Below are positions 47,252 to 57,890 of a DNA stretch of 64,000 nt, one piece after another. Below the pieces are notes generated by a model that had not been told where the DNA came from, made no database searches, and saw only the letters and a list, made by a program, of their open reading frames with translations. The position numbers and the translations under genes were made by a program. The stretch spans positions 4,981,158 to 5,045,157 of the forward strand of contig NC_079202.1 in NCBI RefSeq assembly GCF_026745355.1. The letters are read 5' to 3'. Position 1 is the stretch's first letter, and each line of letters begins with the position of its first letter. This stretch comes from Beta vulgaris subsp. vulgaris (lineage: Eukaryota; Streptophyta; Magnoliopsida; Caryophyllales; Amaranthaceae).

Positions 47252-48205
47252 ACAATCCCACTAGGGATCAGAATTCTCGAACTATCGAGCCCTAGAGGTG
47301 GAGAACCACGACTTCGAAACACTCAAAACCCTAGCGCAGCTAAGGGAGAGACTTTTTTTTTTCTTTTTAAAAACAATAATAATAATCCTTTTGAACAAAT
47401 GTACGACCATTGTTGTTGTACTTATTAATTATTAATATTGATAATTATTATTAATCTTGTTGTTATCATTATAAATATCATTGTTATCATTATAATAAGT
47501 TATTTTGTTGTTACTAAATAATAGAAAATTAAAAGCCACGTGTTAAGAATATAAGATTGATGCAAAAATAAGAAATATATAAAATATGATAGCTCAAATT
47601 CATGACAACGAAACTACTAAGTTCGGATTACATTTCAAAATAAGCTAAGTGTGAGATACAAATTATAAATTTAGATTCGGTATACCTCTTCCTACCGAAA
47701 TCTCTCTAGCTATTTGAAGTTGCACGCTATTTATTTCTTTCTTGCGCAAGTCATAGTTGTTCGTATATCTTATTTTATTTTATATGAAAAAAAGAGTTGA
47801 GTCTGCCGACTTCTCAAGTGTGAAACATTTTTTTTAAGGGAAAGTGTGAAACATTGTATAAGTGCTCTCTTATAAATTAATGACTTGCGTTATATAATTA
47901 TTTTAGTAATAATTATTATTATTATGATTATAATTATTATTATTAATAAAAGTTGTGTAAAAGTTATAATAGAAATAAAATAATAATAATAGTAATACTA
48001 TAAATAAGATTTTATAATGTATTGCATAATAATGAATTACAAATTAATAATATAATAGTAATAATATATTTTATAAAAGATAAGATCTTGTAAATAGATC
48101 AGATCAGAAAAAATAAGTTCAGATCAGAAAATTTCAGGTGAACTAAACATAGCCTAAAAGTCATATGGGACTCCAGTGGTCTTTTTTACCTGTTGCAGCA
48201 GCAGC

Positions 48206-48655
48206 AGGTAACATGTATCAAAGTTAGGTCTATTGTTAACTTATTAAAAGTTGGTATTGATTAGAGAAGATGTCCAACATTTAGGATCGTTTTTAATCAA
48301 ATTTTCAAATCAATTGGTGATCTATGTAGTAACCCATCAATCTTTATGTTAATCGTCTCTCTCTAATTTTTTAATGTGGTGAACGATATCCTAACTCACA
48401 TGTGGGTTATACTCTTAACAACTATGAACAAACCCACAGATTTGTGGAAGTGTTGTCCACAATTAATGGATTTGGAATTAATATATCCACCTTGACTAAG
48501 GGCTACTCCCTTTAAAACGGTATGATTTTGAGGTGGGATTGTGGGAACCTCCTTGACCTTGTAAAGTGGATTTACACTCCACCGTAGTAGGTGCAATCCA
48601 GACAAGGCCCATTTAACATAATATGAGATGAGATGTATGTTTCAAAAGTAATGTA
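48206..48655. other. Intergenic, no gene seen
   Basis: Host sequence between the nested element and the next hAT element. A GCAGCAGCAGCAGG triplet run lies at about 48196-48211. No coding frame is convincing. Confidence 0.45.
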
Positions 48656-48663
48656 GTTTCAGG

Positions 48664-49060
48664 TAGAGGTGGCCACGGGCCGTGCCGGGACGGCCCACGT
48701 GCCAAGGCCGCATGCCTTGTGCCACAACGTGCCGTGCCAAAACGGGCCAAGAAATGCTCGTGCCAAGTTGTAAAATCTAAGGCCCATGCACGACCCGGCC
48801 CACGTGTCGTGCCGGGCCGGCTCGTGCCGTACCATCGTGTCTTATACAAATTTTAATTTATATTATGAAATTTTAACCAAAATAAGCGTGCCAACTTGTG
48901 GGCCGACCCGTCGCGCTCGTGCCGGGTTCGTGCCAAACTTTTAGAATGTTGTTCATGCATGGCCCACGGCCCACCACTCGTGCCGTGCTCATAGCGGGCT
49001 CGTGCTGGGCTGGGCTCAAATCGTGTCGTGCCGTGCCGGCCCGGCCCATGGCCAGCTCTA
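48664..49060. mobile_element. hAT-type non-autonomous element
   Basis: Ends TAGAGGTGGCCACGGGCCG and, on the right, GGCCCATGGCCAGCTCTA are inverted. Flanking 8-mers GTTTCAGG (48656-48663) and GTTTTAGG (49061-49068) match at 7 of 8. The body is GC-rich with many CGTGCCG/GGCCCA motifs around an AT-rich centre. No transposase. Confidence 0.82.
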
Positions 49061-49068
49061 GTTTTAGG

Positions 49069-50829
49069 TGTCATATCTTGCTCGACACTTAACCAAATGA
49101 TAAACCAGTAATTTTTTGCTCACTTGATTGGATGAAGTTGGGAAGTCTTAACTTATTGTTCTTATAACTTATCTAAGCTATATGCAAGTAATATTGCTAA
49201 ACTAAACTCACTTTTTCCCGAACTTATTCCGAGGGTTTTATCCACCTCGCCCAAGATCTCTCGGGCTATGAGGCGCTTATGCTGCTCATCAAGCAAAGCA
49301 TAGAAGATACGAAGCCTTGTAAGTTATGTGATTCAGTAGAGAAGTCCCCTGAAGCACTGATTACCCAGAAAATTGATAAACAAAAAGGACCTTAAGAAAT
49401 AGTTAAGACTACAAAGTAACTAGTTAACAAAGCATTTGTCACAAGTAACAGAAATCACACAAACTATACAATATAGGCTACACATGTAAGCAAGATCATT
49501 TTGCTTTGCAACATATTCAAACATTGCTTCAAATCACGTTAAGTCTGATACGTTCTCGAATAACTTCAAATCAACTTCAGTCTTCAGAGAAGTGTTTTTA
49601 TCAGACTATTCCAAATCAAATTCCATAGACAGAAAAGAACCAAGTAGGTGCAAGACAGACTGCTCATTGTAGATTTCCATAATTCTTGTAATTCACAGGT
49701 AGCTAATTTCTTCATTTCGAGAAAAAAAAAACATAAGAGCAGAGTTACAAAATTACCTGTTATTCAACAGAAGAAGACTGAGGTACAAGAGAAAACTACC
49801 ACAATGAAAAGGGCGAAAAACTGGGAGCCTAAAATCTTTCTAAGGCCTGAACTTTTCTTGAACGTTAAAGAAGTGTTCGAAACTCAAAAGTAACTGCTTC
49901 TGAAGTGCCCATAACTTAGATAGCCAGCATTTCAGTGATCTTGTAGCAAATTTTAGATATTGATCATGACTAAAACTTATGAAAAATTGAAAATAAAATA
50001 CATAGCACACAAGAAAATCTAATATATAGCATACATGTAGCTGATCCTTGATTTTCAGTAATACTCCTGCTTCACAGACTAAGATAATTCAACAAATCTA
50101 CCAGCACTACCACTATCAGTGAACCCTTGTTCTTTTAAGATGGTTGTCCCAAGTACTGTCCCCATTCCATAATGAGGCAATCTTTTCCTTATTCGTACGT
50201 CTCAAAGTAAGTGCAACATATCACGGTTTAGTAAAAAAAAATTTGTGCTCGCATTACTTTATCCCCTCTCCTTTTAATAAGTGTGCTTAATATGTTGCAC
50301 TTATTCATCAAGTGTGTTCTCACTTCAACAAGCAAAGAGCTGCGAGATGCATCGATCATAGTAAAAAACACTAAACCTACCGTAACGCAGTGCATGTGGT
50401 ACAACAGGCACAAAGCCATATCTTCTGCAGTACCTAGAGACGGGTTAGCAAGCAAATTGGTATTATCAAGGGACAAGGGGTATGAATGAAATCAGATCCA
50501 ACGCCATTACAAGTCACTAGTATAAAATGAACGCCTACATTGAATGAAACTTCACTAGTTTCTAAGTATGTAACCATTTCGAAACAAGAATACCTTAGAA
50601 AATATATATATCCTACTTGCATTGTAAATAACTTCTAATCCTCTTCTATAACAATTGACATACATGAGAAGCAATAACTACATTTCTTACTTCTCCACTT
50701 TATTAGACATTCAAATCAAATATTTCTTGAGAAAACTATAAGACATGCTCACATGAATTTTGTTGTGAACTATGCTGAAAAACTGATGTTCTTCTTACCT
50801 ATCAGTGATCATTTGAACTTGTTGTAAAA
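49069..50829. other. Intergenic, downstream of the methyltransferase gene
   Basis: No supported gene. A minus-strand frame of about 55 codons at roughly 49180-49345 has exon-like composition, but I cannot assign it. The stretch next to 50829 should hold the 3' UTR of the methyltransferase gene. Confidence 0.4.
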
Positions 50830-52095
50830 TTACGCTCTAACAGGCTTCTCTAAAACAGCTGACAAATACAACTCAGATTTTCCTGACATTGTTTTCTCTC
50901 CTACAACCCATTTCAGCTTCTTATACCCAAATTTCTCAATCAACCTTGTTAGATCCCTCTTCTTGTCATCAGTAGCACAATAGAAGTTGTCCAACCAGAA
51001 CAACCCCCCAGCCCTCAAAACTCGATCAATATCGAACATCAAAAACTCGAGCTTCTCAGGCTTCCCTCCAACATCCAATGCACTTCCAGCATGAACCAAA
51101 TCAAACACATTATCATAAAAAGGGAACCTATGATCCAAACTCATAAACAAAGGAAACAATCCCCTAGCAGCAATGAAATCATTAGATGGCGATTCGATAT
51201 TCAAAGTTTGAGTGATCACAGTTACATTCTTTTCAGCCATTCTAGCAGCAAAAGTTCCAGACCCACCAGCAATATCAAGTCCTATCCTAATCCCTTCAAC
51301 TCCCATACCTAAAACATCATCAATTACAAAATCATTCTTTCCTTTACCCTTAACAAACCTCTGATTCTCATTCCCATTACTCAAATCAAAGCAACCAACA
51401 CAATCTCTACCCAATTTCTTACCATTTAAACATGTAAAATTCTTACAACCAAGTCCACTCCAACTAACAATCTTATCACTAACAGTTTTCCAAAGTGAAG
51501 CAGGAAAAGGATACAGATTCCCTACCTTAGGAATTGTCTTTGCAAAACACCTTCTTCTTGGCAAAGGCTCACACCCTTTTGAAATCAACTTCTGTGCAAC
51601 ACTCACATCATCTGGGCATTGACCATTGACCTTGTAATTCATGAATTGAGACAGCATATCCATAGATTTGCTGCAAGTATGACCCACAGAAGCCACCATT
51701 TGAGTGATCCCAGTTTTTGAATCTTTTCCTAAAGGTAAAGAATGTCTTTGCAAGAAGAGTTTAAGCTCATTTGGTGTATTGGGTTTTGAAACATCAATGG
51801 TTTCATATCCAAGAAGCTCTTTTTCCATCTGGGTAAGTTTTTTTTGGGAAGATTCAATCTCTTTCATGATGAGAGAAACTTGTTCTGAGATTAAAGACAT
51901 GTTTTTTTGAGATTGGTGAAGTGGGTTTTGGTGATTTTCATTGCTTTTGTTAGGGTTGTAAGTGAAAGCATAAAGTGCAAACAGATTTGTGGTAAGAACT
52001 GAGAAAAGCATCAATCCATTAACTGCTGATGTCCACATTGTTGCTCTTCTAAATCTTGCTGTTCCATCCCCTATTTTCAGTGAAACTGCCCCCAT
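50830..52095 (-). CDS. Probable SAM-dependent methyltransferase, At1g29790-like, single exon
   Basis: A 421-aa protein of the plant family represented by Arabidopsis At1g29790, whose substrate is not established. It starts MGAVSLKIGDGTARFRRATM, the conserved N-terminus of the family. A single membrane-spanning segment follows (about 24-44, VNGLMLFSVLTTNLFALYAF), so it is probably a type II membrane protein of the Golgi or secretory pathway. A short coiled-coil-like stretch covers 64-96. A Cys-rich middle (150-236) includes PLPRRRCFAKT and WSGLGCKNFTC. The methyltransferase fold has IGLDIAGGSGTFAARMAEKN (271-290) as SAM-binding motif I, and DHRFPFYDNVFDLVHAGSAL (321-340) and DRVLRAGGLFWLDNFYC (357-373) as later motifs. 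The full family length is present and no damage is seen. A young Copia element lies about 1.16 kb upstream in the same orientation. Confidence 0.95.
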   Translation of the reverse strand: MGAVSLKIGDGTARFRRATMWTSAVNGLMLFSVLTTNLFALYAFTYNPNKSNENHQNPLHQSQKNMSLISEQVSLIMKEIESSQKKLTQMEKELLGYETIDVSKPNTPNELKLFLQRHSLPLGKDSKTGITQMVASVGHTCSKSMDMLSQFMNYKVNGQCPDDVSVAQKLISKGCEPLPRRRCFAKTIPKVGNLYPFPASLWKTVSDKIVSWSGLGCKNFTCLNGKKLGRDCVGCFDLSNGNENQRFVKGKGKNDFVIDDVLGMGVEGIRIGLDIAGGSGTFAARMAEKNVTVITQTLNIESPSNDFIAARGLFPLFMSLDHRFPFYDNVFDLVHAGSALDVGGKPEKLEFLMFDIDRVLRAGGLFWLDNFYCATDDKKRDLTRLIEKFGYKKLKWVVGEKTMSGKSELYLSAVLEKPVRA

Positions 52096-53248
52096 TTTTC
52101 TTCTTCTCAGGAGAGAAAATCTGTGTTTTTTTTTTTGGGAGTAAAGAAGAGATCTAGAGTTAGTGAAGTGAGTGAGTCAGTTGACAAATTAGTCAAATTA
52201 TGGGAAATAGAATTGTTTTTTTCTTCTTGACTAAATCTAAACAAGTTGATTATCAAATGAAATTAAGGCATCTCGTGAGTAATAAAACTTTGTGACATAT
52301 GGTAGTTGTCGGTTGTAAGCTGTGATATTTGTGATTAATAATGAAGAGATGATTCTCTGTGGTGGGTATCTATTGTGAAGATGTAAGAAAAAGCACATCT
52401 TGAATTCTTGATGTGATCTTGTGGTTTTGATTGGTCTATAGGGAATTTAATGGTAAGTAATCAACGGTTGATGATGTAGGACACATGGTATGCAGTCGGT
52501 TAAGGTAAAGTAGGCTTATCTTTTTTGCTTGTAAAGGTTGTGATCATGAGATAGATTTTTTTTATTTTGTGGGATAATGAACCCACCTGAAAAATTCTTA
52601 CTTTAATTTAATTATGTTTCCATAAATGAATCTCTAAACCAAGTTAAATCAAAACAATCCTACTTATAGATATGTTTTTCTAGAAATTGTATCAAGCCCA
52701 AGTTTTTTCCAAAATATGATATTTTCATCATGAATAATGTCATTTTTTTTTTTGACACAAAATGTAAATTAGATCATTTAAATACCATTTAAATAGGTTT
52801 AAAACGATGACTGCATACAATCGAGAGTTTGGGATGAGAATAGGTGAAATAGCTTGTGAAAATCAATTTATAATATAATAATAGATTGTAAATATTTTTA
52901 AACTAGAAACTATTTTTGGAAAAGCATGCATATCAGCATATGCATATTTGAGATTAAATCCAAAACGGGACAATTTATGGCGAATTAGGAGTACATACAT
53001 GGTATACCTGATTGCAGGACCTTAGTTGCGAGTGTGCAAACAATAGCCAATTTGAAAAAGTTTTATGCTTTGTAAAGCGTAATGACAAACGCACCACATC
53101 TCCATTATCCGAACTCCATAATTTATGCTATCACCTACCTAACCTTCCGAATCTTTAACTTTCTAACTTCTTCCATCTAATATCGTCACCAATTCTTTGT
53201 CATAATTATAAAAATAAAACAAATCCATCAATTAGTATCAATTCTCTC
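52096..53248 (-). promoter_or_regulatory. Upstream region of the methyltransferase gene
   Basis: Leader and promoter are expected here. Near the ATG lie a CTTCTTCTC-rich strand and a T run (52120-52138). No other gene is seen. The far end is bounded by Copia element 2. Confidence 0.4.
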
Positions 53249-53253
53249 TATCC

Positions 53254-53421
53254 TGAAAGTAGATTAATTCCCTGATTAATTAAGATTACAAACTCAACAT
53301 ATATACCAAACATACAGCTAACACTTAGCAACTAATTATGCTAATTCTTAGGAACTAATTATGCACATTCCTAAATACAAGGATCATGAAAATATTCTAT
53401 ATTTACATATATACTCTAACA
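53254..53421 (-). repeat. 3' LTR of Copia element 2
   Basis: Starts TGAAAGTAGATTAATTCCC and ends ACTCTAACA. Identical to 57891-58058. Confidence 0.95.
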
Positions 53422-53646
53422 CACCCCCTCAGTTGAAGCGGGAGGAGGATGGACGCTGAGACTGGCCCTAAAATCATCAAAAAGGACCAAAGGAAGACCC
53501 TTGGTAAAGATGTCAGCTATCTGATGTCTGGATGGAACATGTAAAACCCGAACTTCACCACGGGCAACCTTCTCACGGACGAAATGAATATCCATTTCAA
53601 TGTGTTTAGTACGTTTGTGCTGGGTTGCCGGATAAATAGATAGCAC
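53416..53646 (-). pseudogene. End of Copia element 2 RNase H
   Basis: A 76-aa segment with HKRTKHIEMDIHFVREKV and HQIADIFTKGLP, the usual C-terminus of Copia pol. It is in a different frame from the main RT-RNase H segment. The break lies in about 53625-53640, just after YCDNVSAIYLSGNP. It shares its frame with the Gag segment. Confidence 0.9.
53422..53434 (-). other. Polypurine tract of Copia element 2
   Basis: The minus strand reads CTGAGGGGGTG directly before the 3' LTR. Confidence 0.85.
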
Positions 53647-55950
53647 TCACATTATCACAATATACCAAAGTAGCTTTGCGGATGGGACAATGTAGTTCCA
53701 ATAGGAGATTACGTAGCCAACATGATTCGGAAACAACATTTGCCACCCCCCGATACTCGGATTCGGCGCTAGATCGAGAGAGAGTAGTTTGTCGTTTTGA
53801 CGACCATGAAATCAAGTTGTCTCCCAAAAACACACAATAACCAGATGTGGAACGGCGGGTGTCAGGACAACCACCCCAATCAGCGTCAGTATAGGAGATA
53901 AGTGTGGAGGTGGAGGAGGGAGACAAGTGGAGACCATGGGTGAGTGTGCCCTTGACATACCGAATAATACGTTTGAGAGCCTGCATATGTTCCTCCATAG
54001 GATTATGCATAAAAAGGCACACTTGCTGGACTGCATAGGAGATATCAGGGCGAGAAAATGTGAGATACTGCAATGCTCCAGCAAGACTCCGATAAAGAGA
54101 TGGATCACTGTAAGGGTGCTCAGAAGTGGCGCTGAGCTTAGGTTTAGTATCAACCGGAGTAGCACAAGGTTTGCAAGTAGACATACCAGCACGCTCAATA
54201 ATATCCTCTGCATACTTACTTTGAGATAGAAACAAGCCACCTGCATGACGGGTCACAGCAATACCCAAAAAATAATGCAACAAACCCAGGTCTTTCATAG
54301 CAAACTCAGATCCAAGGAGGGTCATAATAGACTGACGAAGCACAGTAGATGAAGCAGTAAGAATAATGTCATCCACATATAGAAGCAAATAAGCCACATC
54401 ATTACCCCGCTTATAAATGAAAAGAGAGTTATCACACTTGCTATTGATGAACCCAATCTTGGCAACATAATCAGCAAACCTGCGATACCAAGCCCTAGGA
54501 GCTTGTTTGAGGCCATATAAAGACTTTTTCAGGAGGCAGACATGATCAGGGAACTGTGAATCCCTATAGCCCATAGGTTGATGCATGTAGACGGTCTCAT
54601 TTAAATCACCATGTAAAAAGGCATTCTTCACATCCAATTGATGCAAAGGCCACCCTTTGGAGAGAGCCAAGCTAAGCACAGTACGGATGGTGTTAGACTT
54701 GACCACAGGACTAAAAGTTTCGCCACAGTCAATGCCAACCTGTTGAGTTTTGCCATCACCTACAAGACGAGCTTTATACCTCTCAAAAGAGCCATCAGAT
54801 TTTTCTTTATGAGCAAATATCCACATAGAACGAATAATATTAGCATTAGGAGGACGAGGCACTAATTCCCAAGTCTTATTTTTAATTAGAGCATTAAATT
54901 CATCATCCATAGCCAATTTCCAATTTGGGTCACGGAGGGCCGACACGGGATTTTTGGGAAGAGGGGACCGGTCATCATGGGTGATTAGCGAAAAAATCTG
55001 TTTGGGTTTAGTGATTCCATGTTGACTTCGAGTGACGGGCCTTGAACCAAGAGTGGGGGGAGGAGAAGGAGGGATATTTGTGGGGTGATGGGCCTGTGTT
55101 TGTGGACCGCGGACAGCCGAAGGGCGACTGGGCGGGGAGACCGTAGGAGATGGGCTGGCTGGCTGGGCCGAGGCTGGCACGCCTGGGCTAGCGTCAGTGT
55201 GGGACGCGGTAGAAGAAGAGGAGATGGGCTGGGGGGACGCCACAGACGCGCCACACCGAATTGGGCCAGAAGGTCTAGGGGGGAGCTGGGCCGAGTTTTG
55301 TGGGGAGGGGACAGGAGGTAAGTCCAACACAGAGAGGGGTTGAAAGCAATCATAATAAGTAGAGGAAGGAGAATGAAGAGATGCAAAGGGAAATTTGGTC
55401 TCATCAAAAATTACATGTCTACTTATTATGATTTTTCGGGAAGATGGATCATAACATTTGTACCCCCGGTGATTAGAGGGATAACCCAAAAAGACACATG
55501 GAGTGGAACGAGCTTGGAGTTTATGAATGGTTTGAGAGGGATAGAGGGGATAACATAGACATCCAAACACACGAATATGATCATAAGAGGGCTCTTTATT
55601 GTAGAGAATCTGAAGTGGAGAATGATAGGCATACATCTTATTGGGAAGAATGTTAAGGAGATATGTGGCCATGTGAAGGGCATGATGCCAAAATGTGTAG
55701 GGAAGAGAGGAGTGAGCAAGAAGAGTACGAACAACATTGTTAATCGTACGGATTTTTCGTTCTGCTTTACCATTTTGAGAAGAAGTATAAGGACATGAGA
55801 GACGAAATGAGAGTCCATTAGTATGACAAAAATCCCAAAAAGGTGCATTATCAAATTCCCTACCATTATCACATTGTATATTTTTAATATCCCGTTCAAA
55901 TTGTGTGCGGATAAATGCTCTAAATTGTAAAAAAATAGAGTAAACTTGTG
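53606..55950 (-). pseudogene. Copia element 2 pol: integrase end, reverse transcriptase, RNase H
   Basis: The open frame includes a 688-aa ATG-initiated stretch (from 55672) and extends upstream in frame to the break. Upstream, outside the ATG, are CDNGREF (integrase Asp) and [13 protein letters not shown] (integrase Glu). Then come [19 protein letters not shown] and a Pro/Ser-rich linker. The RT shows NKTWELVPRP, YKARLVGDGKTQQ, QLDVKNAFLHGDL, SLYGLKQAPRAWY and LLLYVDDIIL. RNase H shows YTDADWGGCPDTRRSTSGY, SSAESEYRGVA and VYCDNVSAIYL. All catalytic residues appear present. The segment is separated from Gag by one frame change and from the last 70 residues by another. Confidence 0.93.
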
Positions 55951-57795
55951 ATTTTTAGACATGGGAAAAGTCCACACATAGTTAGTATAATCATCCAACA
56001 CAACAAGATAATAACGATGGCCCATAGTACTCAAAACGGGAGATGTCCAAAGATCACAATGGATAATATCAAAAGGCATCAAAGTACTAGAAGTAGAACT
56101 AGTAAATGGTAATTTCACATGTTTGCCAAGTGGACAAGAAGGACACATGTCTACATTGTCCAATTTATTACATTGAATAAGATGTTTTTGCCTAAGAGAA
56201 GCCAAAATAGAAGATCCCGGATGCCCTAACCGAGCATGCCACAAAGAAGGGGCAAGAGCAGCAAAAGTTGAATGGATATTGGCTTGGTGGTGAGGAGTGG
56301 TGATAGGATAGAGGGTACCCTGACTCTCACATCTCATGAGTGGTCTCCCCGTCCGAAAATCCTTCACAGAAAACCCAAAAGGATCAAATTCAACAGACAC
56401 ATAATTATCAGTGGTGAATTTACGAACGGATATTAAATTTTTAATAAGCTTAGGAGCATGGAGAACATTTTTGAGAGCTAAAGGAGGGTGGGGAGAGGAT
56501 AAATAAGAATCACCATAACCACAAATTGGAATACTTTGGCCATTTCCGACTACAATACCATTTAAAGTGCTCGAATTAAAATAAGAATTAAAGTTACCTT
56601 GGGAAGAAGTCATATGGGAAGTGGCCCCGGTATCCATATACCAATTCGGATCTTGAGGATTGAGCCCAAGAGTATGCATGGCAGCTTCAATATCCGTGGG
56701 AACCGGCTGTGCATCAGCTACATGCGCCTGGGGACGTGGCCCAGCACCCAGAATGCTGGAAGTACCTTGCTGGCTGCGGTATGTTGGCCTGGCCCAAGAG
56801 TTGGTTGGGTATGGACAGGGGGGATAGGCCCAAGGTGAGTAAGGAGGCCACGCCCCCCCCCATTGCTGCTGGGACAGCCACGGCTGCTGTGGGAATGCAG
56901 CCCACTGTTGCTGCGGTGGACCACGCGGGGGACCGCCACCACGGCCACCACCACCGGAGCCCCGGCCACCACCGCCGGAGGACTGCCGGCCACCACCACT
57001 GCCACCCCCGCGAGACGGGGAATTTTTTTTCTTATTTTGAGAGGGACGCCTACCTCCTTGAGACGGGCGATTTTGAGAGGTATTTGCCGGGTCAGATTGA
57101 GAAGCAACCATGGCAGTAGACGAGCCCAGAGCCGCTTTCTTGGCTAACCCCGCTTCTTCAAGCACAAGCATGGATCTTGCTTGATAGAAAGGAGGAAGAG
57201 GGTCACTTTGACGAAGTAATGTCCCAAGACCATTGTAGGCTTCAGTGAGACCGGCCACCATCTGTAAAACAAGGCGGTTATTTGAAACCGGAGCCCCAAC
57301 ATTTTTCAATTGGTCAGCCAACATTTTTAAACGTTGACAATAAGATGAAGCATTCGAAAAATCCTCCATAACAGTATTAGAAAATTCTTGTTCAAGAGTG
57401 ACGGCACGAGATGATTTATTATCCTGAAAAATATCTCGGAGTCGTTCCCACGCGGCTTGTGCCGTTGAATCAGGCTCAAGGATGGTATTAAGAAGGTCCT
57501 CGGAAATGGTGGCATAAATCCATTTCAGCACCGTAGCATCAATGGTGGACCATTCGTCCTTCTCTGCATCAGTAGAAGGAACGGTGGTGGTAGAGGAGGG
57601 AATGATGTGATGAATCACCCTACTCGAACGAGCATGGATTTTGAATAATTCCGCCCACGTGGAATATTGTACATTTTCCATGTCTAATATAATAGGAACA
57701 TTATGACGAATGTTCGAACTAGAAAGAGAAGAGAAAGAAGGAGATGAAGAGGGAGAGGAAGAGAGAGGAGACGAAGAAGAAGATCCACCGGTCAT
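55950..57795 (-). pseudogene. Copia element 2 Gag, protease and integrase N-terminus
   Basis: The ATG at 57795 follows the leader and opens a long frame. A Ser-rich N-terminus precedes the Gag domain (about 35-230, with [14 protein letters not shown]). The nucleocapsid region lacks a CCHC knuckle; instead it has an RGG/Gly-rich stretch (about 262-291) and a Pro/Trp/Gln-rich stretch (293-330). The protease site is [12 protein letters not shown] (DTG 388-390). The integrase zinc module shows [12 protein letters not shown] and MCPSCPLGK, and the core shows IHCDLW. Near 55952-55956 the frame shifts at a homopolymer run. The open reading beyond it, down to 55426, is out of frame and not meaningful. 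Confidence 0.92.
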
Positions 57796-57876
57796 GGCTG
57801 CCGGCGAGGAGAAGAAGGCCGTGGGCTGGGTGTATGGCTAGGGCACGGCGGAAGAGTGATAGGAAAATAACCCTAG

Positions 57877-57890
57877 CAAATCTGATACCA
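57877..57890 (-). other. Primer-binding site of Copia element 2 (initiator Met tRNA)
   Basis: Immediately inside the 5' LTR the minus strand reads TGGTATCAGATTTG. TGGTATCAGA matches the complement of the initiator Met tRNA 3' end. Confidence 0.9.

Larger units (their letters stand above)
41790..47357 (-). mobile_element. L1-type LINE retrotransposon, full length but decayed
   Basis: Minus-strand element of about 5.57 kb. It has a short 5' region (GTCTCTCCCTTAGCTGCG at about 47340-47357), ORF1 and then ORF2 with endonuclease, reverse transcriptase, zf-RVT and RNase H. It ends in a 3' A tail (T12 on the + strand, 41790-41801). ORF1 and ORF2 overlap by ATGA. ORF2 is broken at about 44200, 43670, 42915 and 42200. 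The element sits inside Tourist-like copy 2. No target duplication could be recognised; the 5' flank is A-rich and shows a small inversion relative to the paralogous element. Confidence 0.93.
41478..48154. mobile_element. Tourist-like element, copy 2, interrupted by a LINE
   Basis: The ends GGCTATGCTCAGTTCACCT and, on the right, AGGTGAACTAAACATAGCC match copy 1 (17305-18263). A perfect TAA duplication flanks it (41475-41477 and 48155-48157). The right part (47396-48154) is colinear with copy 1, sharing for example GATAGCTCAAATTCATGACA and TTGAAGTTGCACGCTAT. The left part (41478 to about 41590) matches its beginning. Between them lie a Stowaway-like half element and a LINE. The original element was about 1 kb. 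Confidence 0.88.
40617..48205. mobile_element. Pack-MULE with PPR gene fragment, disrupted by nested insertions
   Basis: The left TIR (about 40617-40695) reads TAGGTAAGAAACGACC, then GAGTCCCACGTGACTTTTAA and CCACCATTCTTCCTTCTT. The right TIR on the minus strand reads AGGTAAAAAAGACC, then GAGTCCCATATGACTTTTA (48155-48205). It continues with ATGAGCCTCCTCCACC and TTTCTTCCTTCTT at 41430-41477. The right TIR is therefore split by the Tourist-like element at 41478-48154, whose TAA target lies inside it. Without that insertion the element is about 0.9 kb. Between the TIRs lies a decayed PPR gene piece. The 9-bp TSD could not be found with confidence (CTACTACAG versus CTGTTGCAG at best). Confidence 0.75.

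Noticed and set aside
55426..55950. C-terminal third of the long frame starting at 57795 as a real protein part
   Set aside because: The true integrase continuation is in another frame. This stretch has no domain character and is simply open by chance.
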